A DNA stretch of 64,000 nucleotides from Paraburkholderia phenoliruptrix (lineage in GTDB: Bacteria; Pseudomonadota; Gammaproteobacteria; Burkholderiales; Burkholderiaceae): contig NZ_CADIKB010000003.1 of the NCBI RefSeq assembly GCF_902859825.1, positions 306,858-370,857 on the forward strand, given 5' to 3'. How positions within the stretch are numbered: position 1 is the stretch's first letter; each line of letters begins with the position of its first letter. This document shows positions 8,464-17,153 of this stretch, piece after piece. The notes under the pieces were generated by a model. That model ran no database searches. It was not told the origin of the DNA and saw only the letters and a program-made list of their open reading frames with translations. A program made the position numbers and the translations under genes.

Positions 8464-9261
8464 GTGGCTCACGACATAGAAACATCGACGGGTACGGACC
8501 CGTCAACAGCGGACGAAGGCTCGAGCGGCGTGGCAGTGCTGGATCGCGCCTTCGCGATCCTCAATGCATTCGGACCCGGGGATAACCGGCTCTCGCTCGC
8601 AGAGCTTTCGCGCCGCACGAACTTGTACAAGAGCACGCTGTTGCGGCTTCTCGGCGCGCTGGAGCACGGCGGATTCATTCGCCGGCTGGACGACGGGCAA
8701 TACGCCATCGGCCCGCAGCCGCTGCGCCTTGCGGCGCTTTATCAGCGCTCGTTCGAGGTCGGGCCCGTGATCGAGCCGATTCTTCAGCGGCTGAGCCGCG
8801 AGCTCGGCGAGACGGCGTCGCTTTATGTGAGGCAGGGCGATCAGCGGCTCGTGCTGTTTCGGGTGGAACCGGCGCGGGCCGTGCGTGTGTCCATTCGCAT
8901 CGGCGAGGAGTTTCCAATCAACAAGGGCGCGTCGGGCAAAGTGCTGCTCGCGTTCAGCGATGTCGACGACCCGCGCGGCCACACTATCCGCGAGCGGCTG
9001 TGGGCGGTGTCGCACGGCGAGCGCGATCCCGAGACGGCGTCTGTCTCCGTGCCTGTTTTCGGCGCGACGGGGCAGCTGATCGGCGCGCTCGCCTTGTCCG
9101 GACCGAAAGCGCGCTTCGACATGGCGTCGGCCTTTACCGCGGCGCTGACGGCGCTGCTCGACGCCGCGAAACAGGCGACCGTTGCGCTCGGCGGCGAAGG
9201 AGCGCGCTTCGACGCGAGTATTGCGGTGATGAAGCGGGAGGGGTTTACGGATGCCCAGTAG
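8464..9261 (+). CDS. IclR-family transcriptional regulator
   Basis: The protein has an N-terminal winged helix-turn-helix (LSLAELSRRTNLYKSTLLRL) followed by the IclR effector domain (ETASLYVRQGDQRLVLFRVE, then FPINKGASGKVLLAF). It is divergent from the lyase-transferase-transporter-amidohydrolase operon and almost certainly controls it through three matching palindromes between them. The GTG at 8464 (265 codons) is preferred over GTG 8431, which starts 7 bp after an operator. A short purine run (acaggtag) precedes 8464. The effector is likely the imported acid or its CoA ester. Confidence 0.88.
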   Translation: MAHDIETSTGTDPSTADEGSSGVAVLDRAFAILNAFGPGDNRLSLAELSRRTNLYKSTLLRLLGALEHGGFIRRLDDGQYAIGPQPLRLAALYQRSFEVGPVIEPILQRLSRELGETASLYVRQGDQRLVLFRVEPARAVRVSIRIGEEFPINKGASGKVLLAFSDVDDPRGHTIRERLWAVSHGERDPETASVSVPVFGATGQLIGALALSGPKARFDMASAFTAALTALLDAAKQATVALGGEGARFDASIAVMKREGFTDAQ

Positions 9262-9333
9262 CGGGGCGTAGCGCAAGGCAATCAGAAAGACGCTGACTAC
9301 TTCTGCCTTCGCGTGCGAACGCGCGAATTTCCG

Positions 9334-9356
9334 GCCCGGCGCAAGCCGGGCTTTTT
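9334..9356 (+). terminator. Rho-independent terminator after iclR
   Basis: GCCCGGC and GCCGGGC form a perfect 7-bp stem around a GCAA loop, followed directly by five T residues. It lies about 70 bp after the iclR stop. Confidence 0.85.
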
Positions 9357-9540
9357 CGTGTAACGGCGCGGCGCGTGGCAGCCGCGAGAGCCCTGCGCAA
9401 TGTGCGCCAGCGCACAGACGACGGTATCCCTGCTTGTTGAAGTGGGATCGTTTCATTGCCCTCGCGCCGTCGCGCTTCTGGACTCGCAGGCAAGATCGGA
9501 CGCGAACGCATTTCTCCACCCACGATCGGGGAGGTGCCGC

Positions 9541-10023
9541 TTGAAGTCATTGACCGTTGCCGCTCTCGCGCTGGCGTTCGCCGGATGCGCTGCCGAGCAG
9601 GGCGTATCGAACAGCGCGTCGTTGCCCGCCGGTTCCAGTTGCAAAGCGACCACGAACGAAGAGATCGCCGCACTGTTCGATAGATGGAATCAGTCCCTGC
9701 AAACCGGCGATCCTCACAAGGTCGTCGCCAATTATGCCGAGCGGTCCATTCTTCTTGCTACCGTCTCCAACCAGCCTCGCCTGACGGTGGCCGAGAAAGA
9801 GGACTACTTCCATCATTTCCTGCAAGATCGCCCGTCGGGAAAGATCGATTTCCGCTTTATCGAACTCGGATGCAACTCGGCCGTGGACGCCGGACTTTAC
9901 ACCTTCACGTTCGCGAGAAGCGGGGCCGTGGTCAAGGCCCGCTATACGTACACTTATCGCTGGGATGGGAGACAGTGGCTGATTACGAGCCATCACTCAT
10001 CGGCCATGCCGGAAAAAGAGTGA
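9541..10023 (+). CDS. Lipoprotein with SnoaL/DUF4440-like domain
   Basis: A TTG start at 9541 is set by GGGAGG seven bases upstream; the longer frame upstream lacks a comparable site. The protein begins (M)KSLTVAALALAFAGC, a short lipoprotein signal with a lipobox-like FAGC, and continues with a cone-fold pattern (EEIAALFDRWNQSLQTGDPH, VVANYAERSILL, then RYTYTYRWDGRQWLITSHH). That pattern is typical of SnoaL/DUF4440 and CaMKII-association-like domains. It is probably membrane-anchored in the periplasm. The role is unknown. It is single, after a terminator and before a DUF3460 gene. Confidence 0.75.
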   Translation: MKSLTVAALALAFAGCAAEQGVSNSASLPAGSSCKATTNEEIAALFDRWNQSLQTGDPHKVVANYAERSILLATVSNQPRLTVAEKEDYFHHFLQDRPSGKIDFRFIELGCNSAVDAGLYTFTFARSGAVVKARYTYTYRWDGRQWLITSHHSSAMPEKE

Positions 10024-10284
10024 CGCAGGCACGCGCGCTCGCTCCATGACGTGTTCCCTTAGGGAGGTGCAAATGGCGGCTTTGGCCAGATAGCCGGATA
10101 CCGCCTCCGGGAACGGGGCTTGCGCGATGATGGTCTGCGCGTCGCGGCGGCGCAGCGCAACGGGCCGCGCTAGCGCCCGTCGCAGTGCGCTGCATCGACC
10201 AGCGCGCGAGCCGGCTTCCCGCAGCGGGTGGCATGCCGTTAGCGGCGCATGAGGCCGGTGCATGACGAGTCAGGAGCACGTCGC

Positions 10285-10707
10285 ATGAAATTTTTCAACC
10301 GTTCGCCCAACGCGCATTCCGTCACTAACGCAGGGTTCTATCTGTCGCCCTTCGAGCAGTTCCTCAATCAATACAAGGCAACGCATCCAGACGTCGACAG
10401 GGAACAGATGGCGGGCAGGGCACTGCTGTGGGACAAGATTCCCATGACGACCCAGACGACCGACGAGCCGTACGGAAAGAACCGCCTCGCTCAGCCGGGT
10501 TACGTTTACTACATACAGCGACGTCGACTAGCCGCTGTTGCCATTTTTGCGCGTAGGAGTCGCCATTTCGGAGTGGAGAGTCGGGACGGTGGCTCCTTCC
10601 CGGGTCACCCTTGCCACGCGCGAGCGCCCCGTGAAGCCGTGCGCGCCGCATGTCATGCGACGCGCACGAGCCCGCGGTGCGGCTTCCGAAAGTGCGATGT
10701 CCAGTAG
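10285..10707 (+). CDS. DUF3460-family protein with an aberrant C-terminal tail
   Basis: ATG 10285 follows CAGGAGC. Residues about 18-78 match the DUF3460 pattern that I know from Burkholderiales: FYLSPFEQFLNQYK, then GRALLWDK and a terminal PGYVYYIQ. Family members normally stop near that point at 60-80 residues. Here the frame runs on about 60 arginine-rich residues. A TAG in the next frame at 10529 would end the protein 13 bases after the conserved tail, so a frameshift or lost stop near 10520 is likely. The function of the family is unknown. Confidence 0.65.
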   Translation: MKFFNRSPNAHSVTNAGFYLSPFEQFLNQYKATHPDVDREQMAGRALLWDKIPMTTQTTDEPYGKNRLAQPGYVYYIQRRRLAAVAIFARRSRHFGVESRDGGSFPGHPCHARAPREAVRAACHATRTSPRCGFRKCDVQ

Positions 10708-10901
10708 CGACGAGACAGCCCAACTGGACGCATGACGGCGCGCCGGAGAGCCGGCCGCAGCGCATGCCTCGGGGAGGCCGGACGGTCTTTCGTGCGCCCG
10801 CCAACTGACGCGCACGGGTGCCGCCGGCCTGACCGCGGAATGTGAGGCCTAAAATAGGCCCTCGAAGTGCATTTTTTCACCTCACACCGGAACAGCCTGA
10901 T

Positions 10902-12431
10902 ATGAGTCAGATGGACAACAGACAGGACGCGACGCGCGAAACCGAGGAGCAGTTCCGGATCCTCGTTCAGGGCGTGACTGACTACGCAATTTTCATGCTG
11001 TCGCCGGCAGGTGTCGTGACGAGCTGGAACGTCGGCGCGGAGCGGATCAAAGGGTATCGGCAGTCGGAGATCGTCGGCGAACATTTCTCGCGTTTTTATA
11101 CCGATGAAGACAAGGCGGCCGGCGCACCGGCTTTGATACTTGCCACGGCGGCCAGAGAGGGCCGCGCCGAACGCGAAGGATGGCGAGTTCGCAAGGACGG
11201 TAGCCGCTTCTGGGCGCACGTCGTGGTGGATGCGATTCGCGACGAAGCCGGTACCCTCGTCGGATTCGCAAAGGTGACGCGCGACATCACCGAGCGCAAG
11301 GAAGCGGCGGCCGCGCTCGAAAAGGCCAACGCCGCGCTGTTCCAGGCGCAGAAAATGGAGGCGATCGGGCGCCTCACGGGCGGTGTCGCGCACGACTTCA
11401 ACAACCTGCTGGCGGTGATCTCCAACGGTCTCGAGGTGCTTGCGATCCACTCGCGCACGGCGATCGACAAGAAGATGATCGAGGGCATGCGGCGGGCTAT
11501 CGACCGCGGCGCGTCGCTCACCCAGCAACTGCTTTCGTTCGCGCGCCAGCAGCCCTTGCAGGCGCAGGTGTACGAGCTCAATGCACTGATACGCGAATTT
11601 GCGCCGATGCTCTCGCGTGCAGGTAACCGCAGCACGCACGTGGAGTTGGCCCTGCAGCCCGGCGAGGCCTTCGCTCTCGTCGACGCGGCGCGTTTCGAGG
11701 CCGCGCTGCTCAATCTCGTTGTCAACGCAGTCGACGCCATGCCGACTGGCGGCGTTGTCACGATCGCCACCGAGACGGTCCAATCGGATCTGGACATGGC
11801 CCCGGCGCTGCCGGTGGGGCCCTACGTGCGCATCTCGGTGTCGGATACCGGTTCGGGCATGTCCAGCGAGGTGCTGGCGCAGGCGTTCGAGCCGTTTTTC
11901 ACCACCAAGCAGCCGGGCAAGGGCACCGGGCTCGGGCTGAGCCAGGTGTATGGCTTCATCACCCAGTCGGGCGGCGACGTGCACCTCTCCAGCCAGCCTG
12001 GCAAGGGCACAAAGGTCGATCTGTACCTGCCGCTTGCGCAACCCGCGGCTGCGGTCAGTGTGCCCCTTGTTGCAAGGCATGAGACGGTGCTGCTTGTCGA
12101 TGACGAACCGGACGTGCTCGGTGTCGCGTCGGAACTGCTGATGAGCATCGGCTACGAGGTGGTGCCCGCGAGCAGTGCGTCGGAGGCGGCCGAGATTCTC
12201 AAGGAGCGCACCGACATCGGCGTCGTCTTTACCGACATCACAATGGCGCACGGCATCAGCGGGCTCGAACTGGCGCGCCTCATTCGCTCGCAGTATCCGG
12301 CAATCAGGGTCGTGCTGACGTCGGGCTATTCGGCGGCTCCGTTGCGCGACGAAAAAAGCGGCCTTGGCGATCTGATCTTCGTGCAGAAGCCCTATCGCCT
12401 CGCCGACCTCGCGAAGGCGCTGCGCGCCTGA
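10902..12431 (+). CDS. PAS hybrid histidine kinase with receiver domain
   Basis: The order is: PAS sensor domain (about residues 15-130, with VTSWNVGAERIKGY), HisKA box GGVAHDFNNLLAVI with the phospho-accepting His near 163, HATPase boxes (NLVVNAVDAMP, DTGSGM, GKGTGLGLSQ), then a receiver (LLVDDEP, phospho-accepting Asp near 445 in VVFTDI, conserved Lys in FVQKPY). No membrane segment is seen, so it is cytoplasmic and senses an internal or diffusible signal. It lacks an output domain and would phosphorylate a partner elsewhere. Start 10902 is preferred; 10911 is a possible second ATG. Confidence 0.9.
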   Translation: MSQMDNRQDATRETEEQFRILVQGVTDYAIFMLSPAGVVTSWNVGAERIKGYRQSEIVGEHFSRFYTDEDKAAGAPALILATAAREGRAEREGWRVRKDGSRFWAHVVVDAIRDEAGTLVGFAKVTRDITERKEAAAALEKANAALFQAQKMEAIGRLTGGVAHDFNNLLAVISNGLEVLAIHSRTAIDKKMIEGMRRAIDRGASLTQQLLSFARQQPLQAQVYELNALIREFAPMLSRAGNRSTHVELALQPGEAFALVDAARFEAALLNLVVNAVDAMPTGGVVTIATETVQSDLDMAPALPVGPYVRISVSDTGSGMSSEVLAQAFEPFFTTKQPGKGTGLGLSQVYGFITQSGGDVHLSSQPGKGTKVDLYLPLAQPAAAVSVPLVARHETVLLVDDEPDVLGVASELLMSIGYEVVPASSASEAAEILKERTDIGVVFTDITMAHGISGLELARLIRSQYPAIRVVLTSGYSAAPLRDEKSGLGDLIFVQKPYRLADLAKALRA

Positions 12432-12436
12432 GCCGC

Positions 12437-12473
12437 GGCCATGCACGCCGGCTGGCTGTCGGCGTGCATGGCC
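12437..12473. terminator. Long stem-loop between convergent genes
   Basis: A perfect 14-bp inverted repeat (12437-12450 with 12460-12473; arm GGCCATGCACGCCG) surrounds a 9-base loop just after the kinase stop. No T-run follows. The position between convergent transcripts suits a bidirectional terminator or 3' stabiliser. Confidence 0.6.
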
Positions 12474-12519
12474 TCTTCACACAGCGCCGATCCTGAACGG
12501 AAGTTCCAGCCTCCCCGCG

Positions 12520-12849
12520 CTATTTTTCACCGGCTTGTGCGTGTGCTTTCTGGAGGCTGGCTTCGTCGCAAGTCAGCCGCGGGTGTCGAGCGTCCGATAG
12601 GTCCATCTGATCCCATGCAAGGCGATGGCGCCGTGGGTCGCGCCTGTGCTGGAGCATTTCGCGCAGCCGCCGCGGCAGCAGCCCCACCGCAAGACGTTCC
12701 AGCAACGCGTCCGGCCCGATATGGAATTCGCTGATAATCCATGACTCGCCGTCGCGCACGGCATGGATCGCCTCGATGTGCCCGAGTCGCTTGCCGTCGC
12801 GAGACCGCACCTCGCGGCCGAGCAGCAGTTCGATGTTCAGTTGCGTCAT
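12520..12849 (-). CDS. PRC-barrel domain protein
   Basis: The 109 residues begin with a PRC-barrel pattern: LLLGREVRSRDGKRLGHIEAI, followed by WIISEFHIGPDALLERL. PRC-barrels are small beta domains in RNA processing, photosynthetic reaction centres and envelope-stress proteins. Its ATG overlaps the stop of the second PRC-like gene (ATGA), so it is the last gene of an operon led by the NRAMP gene. The C-terminus is basic and has no recognisable domain. It is probably cytoplasmic and linked to transporter regulation, by context only. Confidence 0.75.
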   Translation of the reverse strand: MTQLNIELLLGREVRSRDGKRLGHIEAIHAVRDGESWIISEFHIGPDALLERLAVGLLPRRLREMLQHRRDPRRHRLAWDQMDLSDARHPRLTCDEASLQKAHAQAGEK

Positions 12850-13214
12850 CGCTGCGAACCCGGAATGCGCGCGACAATGTGCTCTCGCAGCCAGGCCTGG
12901 CGCTTGCCGAGCGGCGTGTCGGCCACATCGGCGTCCACGCCGATGTCGATTTCAATGCGGGACACGCGCTTCCACGGAATGCGGCACGGCTCGACGTACT
13001 GTGCGCCGCCGGCCCAGGTGGCGAGACGAGCCATCCAGGTCGCGAAGCGCCCGGCAATACGCCGCGCAAGCGTGAGCGGGCCTGTCTCCAGCGCGATCAC
13101 TTCCGGCGGCCGGCCCGGGCGCAGTTCGACGACGATGCCATCCACCCGGCCCATCTTCGTTCCATGCCGATCCACCAGTTGTTTGTCGAGCACGTCTCGC
13201 ACGAGATCCATCAT
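12846..13214 (-). CDS. PRC-barrel-like protein, partner of the NRAMP transporter
   Basis: MMDLVRDVLDKQLVDRHG, then KMGRVDGIVVELRPGRPPEV, gives a PRC-barrel-like beta pattern. A later stretch, RRIAGRFATWMARLATWAGG, is amphipathic and could lie on the membrane; it is followed by IPWKRVSRIEIDIGVDADV. The start at 13214 gives a 4-bp overlap with the NRAMP stop, and the gene ends in a 4-bp overlap with the next gene. Such tight linkage suggests translational coupling and a joint role with the transporter. The frame open upstream to 14087 is an NRAMP shadow. Confidence 0.72.
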   Translation of the reverse strand: MMDLVRDVLDKQLVDRHGTKMGRVDGIVVELRPGRPPEVIALETGPLTLARRIAGRFATWMARLATWAGGAQYVEPCRIPWKRVSRIEIDIGVDADVADTPLGKRQAWLREHIVARIPGSQR

Positions 13215-14467
13215 GTGCCTCCGGCTATCTGCAGCGGCAACGACACGATAGCCAGCACGAAACTCAGTGCGACGATCGCGGTGACCACCACATTGGAAAA
13301 TGCGCCGTTGCCGTGACGTCCCATATAGCTCTCGTCGTTCATCAGCACGAGAAACGGAACCACGGTGAGCGGCAGGCTGATCGCACTGAGCGCCATCGAA
13401 AATACTGTCAGTTTCAGCGGATCGACGCCCGCCGCAATCGGAACCGCACTGATTGCAAGCGCGCATGTGTAGACGAGGCTGAAGCCGGGGTCTTCGCGCG
13501 GCTTGCGATTTTTGCCCCAGTTCCAGCCGAATCCCTGTGCAATGAAATACGCCTGTTCGAGAGCAATCTCCAGCGTCGCGCCGAAACAGGCGAAAGCGAG
13601 CGAGGCGACGAACAATACGAAACCCCAGAAGCCGAAGACCGCGACGAGCGTGAGCGGCAACTGCCGGTAGTCGTCCACCCGCGTGATGCCGTGGGCCGGA
13701 AAAACGGCGGCAGCGGCAATCAGGACGGCCAGCGAAATTCCGCCGCCGAATGCCATGCCCAAGCCGGCAATGGCGCGGTTTGCGCCGAGGTAGCCACGGT
13801 CCCAGTGATCCTCCACAGCGCCCGACGAATAGAACAGGTACAGCGAAGGCGTGATCGATGCGCCGAGGATGCTGACCACGGTGAACCAGTAGTTCGCCGG
13901 GTCGTGGTGCGGCATGCTGGGCACGAGGCCGCGAGCCACCTGCTGCCAGTCCGGCTTGAGTACGATCGCTGCGGCGACAAAGCTCAACGTGACGAGGCCG
14001 AGAAGCGACGCACCTTTTTCGATGACGCCGAATGTACTGCGCCACAGCACGAACCACGCAAGCAACGCGACGGGGAACGCCCACCATGCGTGTTTCAGGC
14101 CAGTCGCCATTTCGAGCGCGACACTCACACCGCCAATCTCTGCGGACAGGACCAGCGCGTTGACGACGACCACCGCGATGAGCGGCAAGAGGAAGAACTT
14201 CACGCCGAAGCGGTCGCGAATGCCGTCGGCGATCGTATGCCCGCTCACCGCGGCGAAGCGGCCTGCCATTTCAGTGAGAAAGACAAGGCACAGCGTGCCG
14301 ACGAGAATCGGCCAGCCCAGCTGGAAGCGGAATGCGGCTCCGCCTTGCACGGCTGTCGAGAGCGACCCCATCTCCAGAAAGCCGCCGACGCCCGTCACGA
14401 CGCCAAGGCAGATTTCGAGCAGTTTTTTCATTACCCGGCTCGGCAGGAATTCACTCGTGCGAAGCAT
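13211..14467 (-). CDS. NRAMP-superfamily transporter with altered metal site
   Basis: The 418-residue protein has 11-12 hydrophobic helices in NRAMP order. The metal-binding DPGN of TM1 is replaced by LEMGS (GVGGFLEMGSLSTA), and the MPH motif of TM6 reads SITPSLYLFYSS with no Met-Pro-His. Canonical Mn/Fe transport is therefore doubtful, and another cation such as Mg or another substrate is possible. ATG 14467 is used; ATG 14431 (MKKLLEICLG) is an alternative. It leads an ATGA-coupled three-gene operon with two PRC-barrel-like proteins, and a 19-bp palindrome lies just upstream. Confidence 0.82.
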   Translation of the reverse strand: MLRTSEFLPSRVMKKLLEICLGVVTGVGGFLEMGSLSTAVQGGAAFRFQLGWPILVGTLCLVFLTEMAGRFAAVSGHTIADGIRDRFGVKFFLLPLIAVVVVNALVLSAEIGGVSVALEMATGLKHAWWAFPVALLAWFVLWRSTFGVIEKGASLLGLVTLSFVAAAIVLKPDWQQVARGLVPSMPHHDPANYWFTVVSILGASITPSLYLFYSSGAVEDHWDRGYLGANRAIAGLGMAFGGGISLAVLIAAAAVFPAHGITRVDDYRQLPLTLVAVFGFWGFVLFVASLAFACFGATLEIALEQAYFIAQGFGWNWGKNRKPREDPGFSLVYTCALAISAVPIAAGVDPLKLTVFSMALSAISLPLTVVPFLVLMNDESYMGRHGNGAFSNVVVTAIVALSFVLAIVSLPLQIAGGT

Positions 14468-14497
14468 TCGTTGTTCCCGGACGCGGACGCCGCCGCT

Positions 14498-14516
14498 ATT
14501 ACGCAGTTTGCGTAAT
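14498..14516. promoter_or_regulatory. 19-bp palindrome upstream of the NRAMP operon
   Basis: ATTACGCAGTTTGCGTAAT has perfect 8-bp arms and a 3-base centre and lies 30 bp before the NRAMP start. It looks like an operator for a dimeric repressor; no candidate regulator is adjacent. Confidence 0.55.
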
Positions 14517-14741
14517 CTGCCGGCAAGCCATGACTGTGCAGGCTTTCACACGCGACGACGCGTTTTTGATGCACGCCAGGATTTGTACTCGCTGCAATTC
14601 GCGCGAGGCTTCCCTATAAATAGAACAACGACGAACTTCATGAAGTCGACCGCATGGCGATGCGCGGGCGCCTTGAGACGCTCGGCGCGACCACGTGCGC
14701 GAAAAAACTTTTCACAGTGCAAGGCATAAGGGAGGTGCGCT

Positions 14742-16352
14742 GTGTCCAAGCTCATTCAATCGACCCGCTCGAGGCGGTGTCGCGTCTGCTTTTATCTCGC
14801 GCTGGCCATGGCAGGTCTGGCGGGTTCTTCTTTTGCCTACGCGGCTGCGATCGCCGCTGCGCAGACAGCCGGTGCCGCGGCTGCGCCAGCCTCTGCGGTG
14901 CCGTCGGCGTCCGTCGTCGCACCGGTGAAAGCAAAGCGCGCTGCGGCGGCAAGCATGGCCGCGCCGCTCGACTTTCCGCAGATCGTCGAGCGCTATGGGC
15001 CGGCCGTCGTAAATATTCGTGCGACTGTGCCGGTGGACGCATCCGTGAACGCAGCGCCCGCGTCGGCTGTTGCCTCGGACGCGATCGGCGGCGACGATCC
15101 GATCGCGGCGTTCTTCAAGGAGGCCGTGCCGCAATCGCAAGATAGAGAGGGCACGGGGTTGCGCGCGATGTCCGGCGTCGGATCAGGCTTTATCGTCAGC
15201 CCGAACGGTCTTATCGTGACCACCGCGCATGTCGTCGGTCAGTCGGACGATGTGACCGTGCGGCTCACCGATCGGCGCGAGTTCAAGGCAAAAATACTCG
15301 CCGTCGATGCGCAAAGCGACATTGCGCTGCTGCAGATCGACGCGACGAAACTGCCCACCGTCAAGCTCGGCGACTCCACGCGCGTGCGCGTCGGCGAACA
15401 GGTGCTGACCATCGGCTCACCGGACAGCTACCAGAACACGGTCACCGCGGGCCTGGTCAGCGCGACATCGCGAACCCTTGCTGATGGCAGCACGTTTCCG
15501 TTCTTCCAGACGGACGTGTCGCTGAACCCGGACAATTCCGGCGGCCCCGTGTTCAACCGCGCAGGCGAGGTGGTCGGCATCGACGTGCAGGTGTATGTCG
15601 ACAGTGATCGCCTGCAGAGCCTGACGTTCGCCATCCCGATCAATTTGGCGGATAAGCTGCGTTCGCAGTTGCAGAGCGGGCCGGACCAGCAGGCTCAGCA
15701 ACAGAACGCGCAAGACGTCGCGCACAGCAATCTGGGCATCCGGGTGCAGGACGTCGATGCGAATCTGGCCGGCGCCTTCGGTTTGCCGCGCGTGGCCGGC
15801 GCGCTCGTCACCTCGGTGGATCCGGGCAGTCCCGCCGCGACGAGCAATCTGAAAACGGGTGACGTGATCGTCCAGTTCGCGGATAAACCGGTCGACCACG
15901 CGGCTGATCTGAGCGCGGCGGACGCGGCGTCGCAGAGCCGAAAGAGCGTGCCGCTCAAGCTGATTCGCGATCGCAAGCCGATGACGGTGATGGTGGCTGC
16001 CGGGCCGGATACGCAGCTGGTGAACGCAGGTACGGGCGGGGTTGCCGGCTCCCGCTCCGACGCCGGCTCGCGCCAGCGCCACGCGCTCGATCGTCTCGGT
16101 CTCGCCATGCATCCTTTGACGGATGAAGAGCGGCGCAGCATGGACCTGCCTCAAGGTCTGATGGTCGACGACGCGTCCGGCACAGCGGCCGCTGCCGGTA
16201 TCAAGCCCGGCGACGTCGTGCTGTCGTTAAACGGCACGCTCGTCGCGTCGCAGGACGAACTCGCGTCGCTTGCGGCAAACGCGGGCAAGAAGGCGGCGTT
16301 GCTGGTGCAGCGCAGTCACGCACGAAGCTTCGTGACGGTCGATCTGAGGTGA
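14742..16352 (+). CDS. HtrA/Deg-type serine protease with two PDZ domains, unusual active-site loop
   Basis: GTG 14742 follows GGGAGG. A signal segment (CFYLALAMAGLAGSSFAYAA) is followed by an Ala-rich linker, a trypsin-like domain and two PDZ domains, so it acts in the periplasm. The triad is present: His in TTAHVV, Asp in QSDIALLQ and Ser near 266 in NPDNSGGPV. Where DegP/DegQ have GNSGG, this protein has DNSGG, so an Asp replaces the oxyanion-hole Gly at about residue 264. Activity may be altered. It is monocistronic and convergent with the CBS-BON gene. Confidence 0.9.
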   Translation: MSKLIQSTRSRRCRVCFYLALAMAGLAGSSFAYAAAIAAAQTAGAAAAPASAVPSASVVAPVKAKRAAAASMAAPLDFPQIVERYGPAVVNIRATVPVDASVNAAPASAVASDAIGGDDPIAAFFKEAVPQSQDREGTGLRAMSGVGSGFIVSPNGLIVTTAHVVGQSDDVTVRLTDRREFKAKILAVDAQSDIALLQIDATKLPTVKLGDSTRVRVGEQVLTIGSPDSYQNTVTAGLVSATSRTLADGSTFPFFQTDVSLNPDNSGGPVFNRAGEVVGIDVQVYVDSDRLQSLTFAIPINLADKLRSQLQSGPDQQAQQQNAQDVAHSNLGIRVQDVDANLAGAFGLPRVAGALVTSVDPGSPAATSNLKTGDVIVQFADKPVDHAADLSAADAASQSRKSVPLKLIRDRKPMTVMVAAGPDTQLVNAGTGGVAGSRSDAGSRQRHALDRLGLAMHPLTDEERRSMDLPQGLMVDDASGTAAAAGIKPGDVVLSLNGTLVASQDELASLAANAGKKAALLVQRSHARSFVTVDLR

Positions 16353-16353
16353 G

Positions 16354-16390
16354 CCGGCGGCCGGCGCGGTTGCTACGCCGCAGCCGCCGG
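16354..16390. terminator. Stem-loop between convergent htrA-like and CBS-BON genes
   Basis: CCGGCGGC pairs with GCCGCCGG, and inside it CGGCG pairs with CGCCG, around a 9-base loop. It has no T-run. It sits directly after the protease stop and may terminate or protect both transcripts. Confidence 0.5.
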
Positions 16391-16460
16391 TCCGCCTGCT
16401 AGAGAGCGATGCGACAGGTAGCTGCATCGCGCTGCCTGGCGCAGCAGTACGCGACACGGT

Positions 16461-17153
16461 CTACATCGTCGGAATGACGCTCGGCAGCTCCAGGTGACTT
16501 TCCACGCGCTTGACGCCCGGCACGCTCTCCGCGGCGATACGGATCGCGCGCTGCTCTTCCTCTGACTCGATCACGCCCCACAGATGCGCCACGCCGTCCT
16601 TGACGAGCACGCTGTGCTTCGTCAATCCCCAGCGTTGCCCATGCATTTCGAGGACGATTGCGTCGCGCAAGCTCGCGTCGTCGTGCGAAGCGGTATCCGC
16701 CATAGGCGGCACGCTGGCAAGCGCACGGATCAGGTTGGAGCGGCTCACGATTCCGACGAGCTTGCCGTCTTTCAGCACCGGCACGCGCTTGAGATGGCGG
16801 CGCTCCATGAGGTCCGCGACCTGGTCGAGCGGCATGTCGTCTGCAATCGTGATGACCTGAGTGCACATGACGTCGCCCACGTTATGCCCGTGCTCTTTCA
16901 CATATCGTGCGGCCTGCTCGCGTGGCGACGAAAGCAGGAATTCGAGCCACCATCGGCGCTTGCCGTGGCGAGTGCCGTTTTCGACACGATGCAGGAGATC
17001 GCCCTGGCTCACGATGCCGACTACCTTACCGTTGGCGTCGAGGACGGGCATGCCGCTGATATGGTTGTCCACGAATAGCCGTGCCGCGTCATAAATGGTC
17101 ATGTCCGGTGTGGCGGTGACGACGGCCGTCGTCATGATGTCGAGTGCACGCAT
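16461..17153 (-). CDS. Tandem CBS domain protein with C-terminal BON domain
   Basis: ATG 17153 follows GGAGG at a good distance (230 residues). Two CBS repeats are visible: about residues 7-60 (DIMTTAVVTATPDMTIYDAA, ISGMPVLD, VVGIVSQGDLL) and 95-150 (DVMCTQVITIADD, RVPVLKDGKLVGIVSRSNLI). A BON domain follows at about 155-225 (GVAHLWGVIESEEEQ, GVKRVESHLE). CBS pairs bind adenine nucleotides, and BON domains bind membranes or partner proteins. No signal peptide is seen. Similar genes are common in low-oxygen and stress loci of Burkholderia. Confidence 0.9.
   Translation of the reverse strand: MRALDIMTTAVVTATPDMTIYDAARLFVDNHISGMPVLDANGKVVGIVSQGDLLHRVENGTRHGKRRWWLEFLLSSPREQAARYVKEHGHNVGDVMCTQVITIADDMPLDQVADLMERRHLKRVPVLKDGKLVGIVSRSNLIRALASVPPMADTASHDDASLRDAIVLEMHGQRWGLTKHSVLVKDGVAHLWGVIESEEEQRAIRIAAESVPGVKRVESHLELPSVIPTM

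Noticed and set aside
10846..10860. GGCCTAAAATAGGCC palindrome before the histidine kinase
   Set aside because: 6-bp arms only and no second copy; too little to call an operator.
10653..12446. 597-residue minus-strand frame across the histidine kinase
   Set aside because: Mirror of the kinase coding frame; the kinase motifs on the plus strand are unambiguous.
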